Source of the DNA: Burkholderiales bacterium
Lineage (GTDB): Bacteria; Pseudomonadota; Gammaproteobacteria; Burkholderiales; Burkholderiaceae_A
Direction of reading: 5' to 3'
NCBI GenBank assembly: GCA_030828265.1
Contig: JAURCW010000025.1
Location: 1 to 10,552, forward strand
Length of the DNA: 10,552 nt
A program made the translations under genes and the position numbers. Shown here one piece after another: positions 1 through 7,036 of the stretch. Each line of letters opens with the position of its first letter. Within the stretch, counting starts at the first letter, position 1. The notes under the pieces were generated by a model. It was given only the letters and a program-made list of their open reading frames with translations, had not been told where the DNA came from and did no database searches.

Positions 1-58
1 CCCATCGAGGCGTGAACCGGGTGGGCTGCGGGAATGGGCTGCTACGATTCGGCTTCAC
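1..58 (-). CDS. Possible start of pcm (protein-L-isoaspartate O-methyltransferase), 3' part outside the window
   Basis: On the minus strand a GTG at 58-56 overlaps the surE stop codon (TGA, 57-55) in a GTGA arrangement, and the frame stays open to the window edge for 19 codons. The peptide is short, basic and proline-rich and carries no diagnostic motif. In many proteobacteria the gene after surE is pcm, which repairs isoaspartyl residues in damaged proteins, and a four-base overlap would suit that operon. The identity rests on position alone. The stretch could equally be untranslated sequence, and the true start may lie beyond the edge. Confidence 0.3.
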   Translation of the reverse strand, partial: MKPNRSSPFPQPTRFTPRW

Positions 59-804
59 GGCAAAGACTGAAGCCAGTCATCAAGCTCGCCATGGGCCGCG
101 GAATCACCAAGATCAACCCTTAAAGGCGTGATGGCCACCTTGGCATTGGCAAGAGCATGAAAGTCGGTGCCGGGACCGGCATCACGAATGCCACCCGGTG
201 CACCCACCCAATACATCGGCTCGCCGCGCGGTGAGGCCACCTCAATAACAGGCTGGGCCACATGACGCCGGCCGAGCCTGCAGATCTCGTAGCCCTGCAT
301 CGAGCCAAGGCCCACACTCGGAATATTGACATTCAGCAGCTTGGGCTCATTAAAGGGCTTTTGAAGAAAACCGGTAACGATGCGTTGAACCACATGCACA
401 GCCGTATCGAGATGGTCAAAGCCCCGATCGGCCAACGAGAAGGCAATGGATGGAATGCCAAGCAGAAAACCCTCCATGGCTGCGGCCACGGTGCCTGAAT
501 AAAGCGTGTCCTCGGCCACGTTTTGGCCATTGTTAATGCCTGAAACAACCAGGTCGGGACGAAAGCCTAAAAAGCCGGTAACCGCAACATGCACACAGTC
601 GGTTGGGGTTCCATTGACATAGAAAAAACCTGAGGCCGCCTTGCGAACATAAAGCGGGCGATCGAGCGTGAGGGAATTACTTGCACCACTGCGATCGGCC
701 TCCGGGGCCACCACCGTAACCTCCCCAAAACCCCGCACTGCTTCGGCCAGCGCCGCAATTCCAGGAGAGAAATAGCCATCGTCGTTTGAGACAAGTATTC
801 GCAT
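55..804 (-). CDS. surE: 5'/3'-nucleotidase SurE (stationary-phase survival protein)
   Basis: This is a 249-residue protein with full-length SurE character. SurE is a cytoplasmic, divalent-metal-dependent phosphatase that removes phosphate from nucleoside 5'- and 3'-monophosphates, and in some species also acts on short polyphosphate. The metal site is visible: the N-terminal NDDG motif (D8, D9), S39 in the RSGAS segment, and N91 in SGINNG. The NGTPTDC segment (64-70) and the LYSGTVAAAMEG segment (101-112) are also family-typical. The ATG start (804-802) shares one base with the stop of the upstream CBS gene (TAATG, 806-802), so translation is probably coupled. An AGGG stands a few bases before the start. 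A role next to the PPK2 at the other end of the window is conceivable only if this SurE has exopolyphosphatase activity, which the sequence cannot show. Confidence 0.96.
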   Translation of the reverse strand: MRILVSNDDGYFSPGIAALAEAVRGFGEVTVVAPEADRSGASNSLTLDRPLYVRKAASGFFYVNGTPTDCVHVAVTGFLGFRPDLVVSGINNGQNVAEDTLYSGTVAAAMEGFLLGIPSIAFSLADRGFDHLDTAVHVVQRIVTGFLQKPFNEPKLLNVNIPSVGLGSMQGYEICRLGRRHVAQPVIEVASPRGEPMYWVGAPGGIRDAGPGTDFHALANAKVAITPLRVDLGDSAAHGELDDWLQSLP

Positions 805-1286
805 TATTGGCCCTGACCCGAGCCATCGTCGGGCCAGTCACGAATGTAGGCCTTGAGCATCTGGTTTTCGAATTTCTGGGCCTCGAGAACAGCACGGGCA
901 ACATCATGGAAAGAGACCACACCAAGCACCGACTTATCGGCCTCCACCACAGGCAGGTAGCGCTCGCCACAGGCATTCATAATTGTGCGCAGTTCATCGA
1001 CGGTCATGTCGGGATGTGAACAGGTGGGCTTGGGATTCATGACCTCTGCCACTGTAATTTCGGACATGGTGGGCGTTGGACCTGTGCGTTGCTCGCGCTG
1101 ACGCTTAGCAAGCACCACAAGAATCTCGCGAAAGGTCAGCATGCCTGCAAGCTGGCCCTGTGAGAGCACCACCAGAGAGCCGATGTTTTCATCGGCCATC
1201 GTCACCACGGCATCCGAGAGCAAATCCTCTGGCGAGGTTTTAAAGAGCATCGGCTCTTTGTATTTAAGAATGTCACGAACCTGCAT
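804..1286 (-). CDS. Tandem CBS-domain (Bateman module) protein
   Basis: This 160-residue soluble protein consists almost entirely of two CBS domains, roughly residues 5-62 and 78-135. Each contains the usual V-M-D/N ... IGSL/YLPVV ... LAGMLT/LGVVS pattern. Paired CBS domains bind adenine nucleotides such as AMP, ATP, SAM or NAD and act as energy or ligand sensors. No catalytic domain is attached, so any partner must be a separate protein. A short charged tail (about 138-160) follows the second domain. A good Shine-Dalgarno run (GAGGAGAAGG) precedes the ATG at 1286-1284. The stop overlaps the surE start by one base, so this protein and SurE are probably made together, which raises the idea of a nucleotide-sensing partner for a nucleotidase. 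That link is inference. The domain call is secure; the function is unknown. Confidence 0.9.
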   Translation of the reverse strand: MQVRDILKYKEPMLFKTSPEDLLSDAVVTMADENIGSLVVLSQGQLAGMLTFREILVVLAKRQREQRTGPTPTMSEITVAEVMNPKPTCSHPDMTVDELRTIMNACGERYLPVVEADKSVLGVVSFHDVARAVLEAQKFENQMLKAYIRDWPDDGSGQGQ

Positions 1287-1308
1287 GGCCTTCTCCTCTA
1301 GTGATTAA

Positions 1309-2417
<1,109 letters not shown>

Positions 2418-2480
2418 CGATGGTCAGCAAGGCTCACCGGGTGACGAGCCTCTGAAAAAATAGGTACTCTTAAACCTCGG

Positions 2481-2556
2481 GCCTCCGTAGCTCAGTGGAT
2501 AGAGCATCCCCCTCCTAAGGGGAGGGTCGCACGTTCGATTCGTGCCGGAGGCGCCA
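2481..2556 (+). tRNA. tRNA-Arg (anticodon CCT, reads AGG)
   Basis: A complete 76-base cloverleaf is present. The acceptor stem is GCCTCCG with CGGAGGC (7 bp). The D arm is GCTC with GAGC. The anticodon stem is TCCCC with GGGGA around the loop CTCCTAA, which places the anticodon CCT at 2514-2516. The T arm is GCACG with CGTGC around TTCGATT. The discriminator is G and the 3' CCA is encoded. All stems pair without mismatch. Upstream, a weak promoter-like pair (GTGACG at 2441-2446 and TACTCT at 2465-2470) could drive it. No terminator separates it from the small secreted-protein gene that starts 39 bases after the CCA. Confidence 0.97.
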
Positions 2557-2595
2557 ACACCCCGCCATTTCGCAACAAAAGATAAGGACGTTTTC

Positions 2596-2850
2596 ATGCC
2601 CCAGACCTCTCGTATTACTCAGACCCTCGCGACGGCTTGGATGGCCGTGTTTTGTTTGGGCGCTGCGTCCACTGCAATGGCTCAGACGCAGCCTAAAAAG
2701 AAGACTATTAACTGCTACATCAGCGAGCGCATTAAGAACCCCAATGGCCACACGTCCTGCATCTACAAATGCCCAAATGGCAAACCGGCAAGCGAAAGTG
2801 TAGCGCCCGGCTACACCTGCCCGCCGATGATGAACATTATTGATCGCTAA
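2596..2850 (+). CDS. Small secreted four-cysteine protein, unrecognised
   Basis: I do not recognise this 84-residue protein. It has a clear signal peptide: a short polar n-region, a hydrophobic core around residues 11-24, and an AMA|QT cleavage site after A29. This leaves a mature chain of about 55 residues. The mature part starts with a lysine cluster (KKK, 34-36) and holds four cysteines (C40, C55, C59, C75), enough for two periplasmic disulfides, with the pattern C-x14-C-x3-C-x15-C. The ATG at 2596 is chosen because a Shine-Dalgarno AAGGA (2584-2588) sits seven bases before it. An in-frame GTG at 2542 lies inside the tRNA and is rejected. The gene follows tRNA-Arg by 39 bases with no terminator or promoter visible between, so both are probably on one transcript. 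Its stop lies three bases from the stop of the convergent gene. Confidence 0.75.
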   Translation: MPQTSRITQTLATAWMAVFCLGAASTAMAQTQPKKKTINCYISERIKNPNGHTSCIYKCPNGKPASESVAPGYTCPPMMNIIDR

Positions 2851-2853
2851 GTA

Positions 2854-3081
2854 CTAGCCCATGTTGGCGCCGCAGGTGAAGCGGCCGCCCTTTTTCTTGG
2901 CTGTTTCGCGGGCGGCCTTTTCACAGTCGCCCTTTACTTTGTGGCAATCGCTGGAATAGTCCCCAGACTTCTGGTCAACCACACACCAGACCGTGTTCTT
3001 TTTCGCAAATGCGATGTTAGGAACTGAAAAAGAGCCAGACGCCAAAACGACTAGGCTCACGAATATTGCTGCTTTTTTCAT
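2854..3081 (-). CDS. Small secreted four-cysteine protein, unrecognised
   Basis: This is a 75-residue product with a textbook signal peptide (MKK start, hydrophobic core about 5-20, cleavage after the IAFA segment at A26). It leaves a mature peptide of about 49 residues that is lysine-rich and contains four cysteines (C33, C46, C53, C70). The central EKAARETAKKKGG part looks helical. A strong ribosome binding site (GGAGGA, six bases before the ATG at 3081-3079) supports the start. I know no family for it. It reads in the same direction as dusA, 49 bases downstream of it, and no terminator separates them, so it may be the last gene of that transcript. It converges on the other small secreted protein. 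Both encode signal peptide, lysine-rich start and four cysteines, but their cysteine spacings differ, so they are not obvious duplicates. Confidence 0.75.
   Translation of the reverse strand: MKKAAIFVSLVVLASGSFSVPNIAFAKKNTVWCVVDQKSGDYSSDCHKVKGDCEKAARETAKKKGGRFTCGANMG
2883..2920 (+). terminator. Terminator-like inverted repeat inside the convergent gene
   Basis: GGCCGCCC (2883-2890) is perfectly complementary to GGGCGGCC (2910-2917), with a 19-base loop, and TTT follows at 2918-2920. Read on the plus strand it lies 33 bases after the stop of the small secreted-protein gene and could end that transcript, although it lies wholly within the antisense gene. The loop is long and the T run short, so the call is weak. 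Confidence 0.35.
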
Positions 3082-3130
3082 CTGCAGTCCTCCGTGAGAG
3101 TTGGTAAGAACTTAAAAGGGTACCCGAGTT

Positions 3131-4132
3131 TTATGCTGTAACGGTTGCAGGCGCGCGTCCCTCAGCCATCGCCCTGCGCCAGACCACTGCGCCAGGCTGT
3201 CCATGGAAAAGGCCGTGCCAATGGCGGGTCATGGCGGTTGCTGGAACCCCCTCCGAGAGGCCTTTCTCAAAGTAGGACTGCAGGGGCTCAATGACTTCCC
3301 TCCTATCGGCCGGACGCGCAGCGTCTTCACCAAAAACCAGCGCATCCAAGTCCCTTAATAGCCAGGGGTTATGGTAGGCGGCACGTCCAATCATGAGGCC
3401 ATCGGCGGGCAGCGTTTCGAGCCATTGAACCGCGGTGGCATCGGTAAGACCTCCATTCAAAATAAATTGGGCCTTCGGGAAGTCCTGCTTCAAAGCCTTC
3501 AGCCGCTCGTAATGAAGCGGTGGGATCTCACGGTTCTCTTTGGGGCTTAGTCCCTTTAAAAGGGCGGCACGCGCATGAACAATAAAAACACGGCATCCCC
3601 GAAAATAGAGTGGCTCGACGAACCGGGAAAGAAATGCATAGTCATTCTCGTCGTCAACACCAATACGATGCTTAACGGTTACGGGCACCGTCACCGACTC
3701 GCGCATGGCCTGAAGACAGTCGGCCACGAGGGCAGGCTCGCGCATAAGGCAGGCACCGAAGGCCCCTTTTTGCACGCGATCACTTGGGCAGCCGCAGTTC
3801 AGGTTGATTTCGTCATAGCCCATCGCCTGGCCAATGGCCGCAGCCTCTGCCAGAGCTCTTGGGTCTGAGCCACCAAGCTGCAAGGCCACCGGATGCTCGG
3901 CAGTATCAAAGCCAAGCAGCCGGTCACGTTTGCCGTAAATAACGGCTGCAGCCGTCACCATCTCGGTGTAAAGCAGTGCATTGGGCGCAAGAAGCCTATG
4001 AAAGAAACGGCAATGCCGTGTCGTCCAGTCCATCATCGGGGCAACGCATAGCCGACGAGCGCGGTCGAGCGGGCTAGGCCCAGCGTTTTGAGGGTCCGCG
4101 TGCGGCGCGTTAAAAGATTGAGGGGCGTTCAC
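3131..4132 (-). CDS. dusA: tRNA-dihydrouridine(20/20a) synthase DusA
   Basis: This 333-residue FMN enzyme reduces uridine to dihydrouridine at positions 20 and 20a of the tRNA D-loop using NADPH. Visible family features are the FMN-barrel start CVAPMMDWTTRHCR (29-42), YTEMVTA (55-61), LQLGGSDP (84-91), the catalytic-cysteine motif GCPSDRVQ with C115, VKHRIG (153-158), IVHARAA (184-190), the DusA-type SPKENREIPPL segment (196-206), LNGG and MIGRAAYHNPWLL (247-259). The residue before the catalytic motif is cysteine (NCGCPSD), where valine is common, which gives a second cysteine two positions upstream. The start is GTG (4132-4130); no other start codon occurs in frame until MM of the barrel. 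A full AAGGAGG lies only two bases before the GTG. It begins 10 bases after the receptor stop, so it is probably co-transcribed with it. Confidence 0.95.
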   Translation of the reverse strand: MNAPQSFNAPHADPQNAGPSPLDRARRLCVAPMMDWTTRHCRFFHRLLAPNALLYTEMVTAAAVIYGKRDRLLGFDTAEHPVALQLGGSDPRALAEAAAIGQAMGYDEINLNCGCPSDRVQKGAFGACLMREPALVADCLQAMRESVTVPVTVKHRIGVDDENDYAFLSRFVEPLYFRGCRVFIVHARAALLKGLSPKENREIPPLHYERLKALKQDFPKAQFILNGGLTDATAVQWLETLPADGLMIGRAAYHNPWLLRDLDALVFGEDAARPADRREVIEPLQSYFEKGLSEGVPATAMTRHWHGLFHGQPGAVVWRRAMAEGRAPATVTA

Positions 4133-4142
4133 GCCCTCCTTT

Positions 4143-6221
4143 TTACATCATTCGCTTGTATTGCAGGCCCAAAAGGTATTGGCGCGGTGCGCCTGGCTCG
4201 TAATAGCGCTCAAACGCCTGGTCAACGATCACCGAGCCTGCGTAGAGCTTGTCGGCAATGTTCTCAACCGCCAGTTGCACCAAAACCTCACCACCCAAAG
4301 CCAGGTAGCGCGAACCAAGGCGAAGGTTCCAGACATTGGCGCGGTCGGTGGCCTGACTGTTATCGGAGTTCACGTCCATCACACCAAGGCTTACAAATTC
4401 AAGGGTGGCATAACGTGATGGCTGGCCAGTGCTTGGCTTACTTGCCTTGGTTGACCAGGTGAGTTCGGCCTGCACGCGGTCTTGGGGAATACCAGGAATA
4501 CGGTTACCCGAGGCCACATCAATTAAGTTGCTGCCACGACTCACAGAAAGAGCCTGGTCGTACTCGGCCTTAATCCACTGCGCTGAAAGGCCCGCCTGCA
4601 ATCCCAGGGCCAGGGTCTGGCGGGCTGAGAGTTCAAGCCCCATTCGGCGTGTATCTGCGTTTTGCCAGACCGAGTTGCTGGTGGACAGAAGCTGAGGAAC
4701 GATGTCATCTTGGGTCTGCGCACCAAAAACTGCAAGCTGCGCGTAGCCCTGTTTTGCCGTTCGGTGCTTTAGGCCTGCCTCCCATTGAATCGATTTCGCG
4801 GCATCAATGCCGGTATTGAACCTTGCATCGCCTTGTGACTGGCCAGGCACGAAAACGTAAAGGGTTTCATTGAGTGTTGGCGTTTCAAAGGAGCTGCCAA
4901 CGGTGGCGTACAGGTTGGTGGCCTCACCAAGATGCCGAGTCAGTCCCAAATAAACCGCATTGCCCGAGTAACGGCGGCTTCCACCACTGCTGTCGCCCGA
5001 GACAAGTTCATTATCGGTCGCCATCAGATAGACCGAGCTAAGCCGCATGCCCGCCGATAGGCTTAAAACGTCAGATGGAAACAACTCCAACTGCCCCCAA
5101 AGCCCATAGGCGGTCGAGACATTGTCGCGACGATTGGTAACCACGGGCTTACCCGTCTGACGATCATCGCTGACATGATCAAACTCAAGGCCAAGGCTTA
5201 ATCGAGCCGCGGAGCCTGCAAGGCTTGTGTTGCGCTGATTTTGAAGCCCAAGCCCCCACTGAACACGGTCAATCAGGATCTTGCTGTTTGGAATCGGGTT
5301 ATCAAGATCACGTGTCGCCACATAGGCACGTGCCTGCCAGTTGCCTGCCTGAGCAGTACGCTGCTCGTGCACCGCACCCACGATGCTTTGTCTATAGGTC
5401 TTACCAACACCCTGCGCTTTGCCAAAGGCATTCGCCCGGTAAGGGGCCATTCGAAATTCCGATAGGGTTCGACTGCCAGGGTCTTCCCCCTTGGTTTGAT
5501 CGAGCAAATTAAAAATAAAGTTGGTCTTGCGGTCCTCGCCTTTCAGAACGAGCTTGCTGTTCAGGTGGCTGCGCTTGGCTTCGCTGTATTCTCGGAAACC
5601 GTCGTAACTCAAAAGTCCGTAGTCCACCACAAAGCCGTAGTCGCCTCGTGTGTCGGAATATTGAAATGACGACCGGTACAAATTGTCAGACCCCATGAAA
5701 CCCGATAACAAGAGTTCGGGATCTTCAGAGGGCTCGCGCGTAAAGGCCTGAAGTACACCACCGCTCGCATTGCCGTACAACGATGCAACCGGCCCTTTAA
5801 GAACCTCAATACGTGAGGCGGAAGTAGCAGCAAACTGTGACGTCTGCCCCTGACCATCGGGCAGGCTCTGGGGAAGGCCGTCCACCATAAGCCGAACGCC
5901 CCGAACACCGAAAGGCGCGCGAGCTCCATAGCCACGAATGGAGACTTGAAGGTCTTGGGCAAGGTTATTGCGATTGGCAACAAAAATACCCGGGGTCATA
6001 CCAAGGGCTTCACTCAAATTAATTTGTGGGCCCGAACGCTCGATGGTCTGTCTATTCACCACATCAATCGATCCGTGGGCATCAAAGGCCTTTTGCTCAG
6101 AGCGGCTTGCACTCACAACCACCTCATCAAGCATCGACTGGCTGTTAGCGCCCAGAGGAATTAAGGCCAAAGAAACTGCAAATAAAGTGAGAGTCCTCTT
6201 CGGCTGAGTCGAACGCAGCAT
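4143..6221 (-). CDS. pqqU: TonB-dependent outer-membrane receptor of the YncD/PqqU (PQQ uptake) type
   Basis: This 692-residue receptor has a signal peptide (hydrophobic core about 11-24, cleavage near the ANSQS segment), a TonB-box-like DEVVVSA (32-38), a plug domain to about residue 160, and a long beta-barrel. From my memory of the family it strongly resembles E. coli YncD, now known as the PQQ importer PqqU. Shared stretches include INLSEAL (67-73), NRNNLAQDLQVSIRGYGAR (83-101), VDGLPQSLPDGQGQTS (113-128), VLKGPVASLYGNASGGV (140-156) and, near the C-terminus, YAGSVIVDQ ... RYYEPGAPRQY. The chain ends in RMM, without the terminal aromatic residue usual for barrels, as YncD also does. A GGAG seven bases before the ATG supports the start. 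It lies 19 bases after the Rap1a-like gene and is followed by dusA. Its neighbours, a PQQ-type dehydrogenase and a cytochrome, fit PQQ as the substrate. The family is secure; the substrate is inferred from similarity plus context. Confidence 0.85.
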   Translation of the reverse strand: MLRSTQPKRTLTLFAVSLALIPLGANSQSMLDEVVVSASRSEQKAFDAHGSIDVVNRQTIERSGPQINLSEALGMTPGIFVANRNNLAQDLQVSIRGYGARAPFGVRGVRLMVDGLPQSLPDGQGQTSQFAATSASRIEVLKGPVASLYGNASGGVLQAFTREPSEDPELLLSGFMGSDNLYRSSFQYSDTRGDYGFVVDYGLLSYDGFREYSEAKRSHLNSKLVLKGEDRKTNFIFNLLDQTKGEDPGSRTLSEFRMAPYRANAFGKAQGVGKTYRQSIVGAVHEQRTAQAGNWQARAYVATRDLDNPIPNSKILIDRVQWGLGLQNQRNTSLAGSAARLSLGLEFDHVSDDRQTGKPVVTNRRDNVSTAYGLWGQLELFPSDVLSLSAGMRLSSVYLMATDNELVSGDSSGGSRRYSGNAVYLGLTRHLGEATNLYATVGSSFETPTLNETLYVFVPGQSQGDARFNTGIDAAKSIQWEAGLKHRTAKQGYAQLAVFGAQTQDDIVPQLLSTSNSVWQNADTRRMGLELSARQTLALGLQAGLSAQWIKAEYDQALSVSRGSNLIDVASGNRIPGIPQDRVQAELTWSTKASKPSTGQPSRYATLEFVSLGVMDVNSDNSQATDRANVWNLRLGSRYLALGGEVLVQLAVENIADKLYAGSVIVDQAFERYYEPGAPRQYLLGLQYKRMM

Positions 6222-6240
6222 GGTTAATCTCCAGTAACAA

Positions 6241-6576
6241 TTAAGTGCATGGGAATTCGGTGGCGAGGGTTTCCCTTACCACGCTGGCCGCGTTGTACCG
6301 ATGCACATCAGGGCGCGTATTAAGCTGACCACGAACAAGCGTGACAACCTCGTTAATTTGTATTTCGGTTCTTACACATAGCCGTGGGTCCTTGGCCAGC
6401 ATCAACCCATCAAGCACACCCATAACATAATGCTGGCCAGCAAGCTGCTCCTCAAGACGCGGCGAAGTTAACTTCAAGAACAAATCGCCCGCCGTTACGA
6501 ACCGAACCGACTGGGCGAAGACTGGCAAGGTTAGATGTCCTAGGACAAGCGCCCCAAGAAAAATGAGCTGCAACAT
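6241..6576 (-). CDS. Rap1a/Tai-like small periplasmic protein
   Basis: This 111-residue protein has a signal peptide (hydrophobic 1-20, cleavage after A21 in PVFA|QS). The mature part follows the Rap1a/Tai pattern: FVTAGDLF near the start, YVMGVLDG (50-57), LCV (66-68), a QINEVV segment, RPDVHRYNAASVV (88-100) and a terminal FPC. Two cysteines (C67, C110) could form the family's disulfide; the earlier cysteine pair of many members is missing. Rap1a-type proteins were first described as immunity proteins against type VI secretion effectors, but many relatives stand alone with unknown roles. Here it sits between a cytochrome c and a PqqU-type receptor with no effector nearby. The ATG at 6576-6574 is preferred. 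A TTG at 6588-6586, overlapping the cytochrome stop as TTGA, would add four residues. Neither has a clear ribosome binding site. Confidence 0.7.
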   Translation of the reverse strand: MLQLIFLGALVLGHLTLPVFAQSVRFVTAGDLFLKLTSPRLEEQLAGQHYVMGVLDGLMLAKDPRLCVRTEIQINEVVTLVRGQLNTRPDVHRYNAASVVRETLATEFPCT

Positions 6577-6584
6577 GCGGCTGG

Positions 6585-6938
6585 TCAAGGGTTTGGCTCT
6601 ACAGATATTTTGATCGAGGCATACCAGGCGGCAAGATTGGCAATGTCATCGTCAGTAAGCTGCTTGGCAATAACAGCCATCACCTCATGAGCCCTTTTCC
6701 CGCTACGATAATTTTTAAGCTGTTCCGCGAGGTAGTCAGGAACCTGCCCAGCAAGATGCGGCGCCGATGGCATCGACGCTAAGCCCATGGGGCCATGACA
6801 GACCGCACAGGCCATCATCGCCTTTTGGCGACCAAGCGATGCGTCGCCTGCTGAAACGGTCTGAGAGAAAAAAATTCCCAAACAAAAAGTCAGAACAAAG
6901 AAACGCCGAGAATGCATTACAAAAGGATTGGGTGTCAT
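6585..6938 (-). CDS. Class I monohaem cytochrome c, periplasmic
   Basis: This protein has 117 residues from the ATG at 6938-6936. It has a basic n-region (HSRR), a hydrophobic core (13-27) and signal peptidase cleavage after the QTVSA segment (A30). The single haem-attachment site is CAVCH (44-48), followed by GPMGLAS and PHLAGQ. M87 in KRAHEVMAVIAKQL is the likely axial methionine, and a C-terminal helix DDDIANLAAWYASI follows, as in cytochrome c4/c553-type electron carriers. It would shuttle single electrons in the periplasm and is a plausible acceptor for the dehydrogenase encoded upstream. Starts at 6950 (GTG) or 6917 (ATG) are also possible; none has a strong ribosome binding site, and the 6917 start would give a more typical signal peptide. 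The gene begins about 40 bases after an intrinsic terminator. Its stop abuts or overlaps the next gene. Confidence 0.87.
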   Translation of the reverse strand: MTPNPFVMHSRRFFVLTFCLGIFFSQTVSAGDASLGRQKAMMACAVCHGPMGLASMPSAPHLAGQVPDYLAEQLKNYRSGKRAHEVMAVIAKQLTDDDIANLAAWYASIKISVEPNP

Positions 6939-6950
6939 TAGCAGTCTCAC

Positions 6951-6973
6951 ATCGAGTTTAATCGAGAGTCGAG
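6951..6973. repeat. Short direct repeats ATCGAG upstream of the cytochrome gene
   Basis: ATCGAG occurs at 6951-6956 and again at 6961-6966, a 10-base period, and a third TCGAG follows at 6969-6973. They lie between the terminator and the cytochrome start, where an operator or a weak promoter would be expected. The motif is short and may be chance. Confidence 0.3.
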
Positions 6974-6976
6974 GTC

Positions 6977-7020
6977 TATAAAAAGAAGAGCCAGACCCTG
7001 CTGATGCAAGGGCTGGCTCT
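6977..7020 (-). terminator. Intrinsic terminator after the PQQ-type dehydrogenase gene
   Basis: On the minus strand an eight-pair stem (AGAGCCAG at 7020-7013 with CTGGCTCT at 6994-6987) continues through a bulged A into four more pairs (CCCT with AGGG) and a small GC-closed loop. It is followed at once by TCTTTTTATA (6986-6977). The stem begins 16 bases after the TAG stop of the dehydrogenase. This is a strong rho-independent terminator. It stands only 27-39 bases before the possible starts of the cytochrome gene, so it may also work as an attenuator for the downstream genes. Confidence 0.85.
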
Positions 7021-7036
7021 CTTCGACTAAATCAGA

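Noticed and set aside
2431..2450. Inverted repeat GGCTC/GAGCC after the DUF2069 gene as a terminator
   Set aside because: The stem is five pairs with a ten-base loop and is followed by an A run, not a T run, on the plus strand.
2481..2556. tRNA-Arg as an integration site for a mobile element
   Set aside because: No integrase, no duplicated tRNA 3' end and no change in base composition are seen on either side.
2542..2595. In-frame GTG extension of the small secreted protein
   Set aside because: The GTG lies inside the tRNA T arm and has no ribosome binding site. The ATG at 2596 has AAGGA at good spacing and begins a proper signal peptide.
3110..3130. GGGTACCC palindrome with a nearby T run, downstream of dusA, as a terminator
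   Set aside because: The palindrome has no loop, so it cannot form a stable hairpin of terminator type; at most it is a restriction-site-like palindrome.
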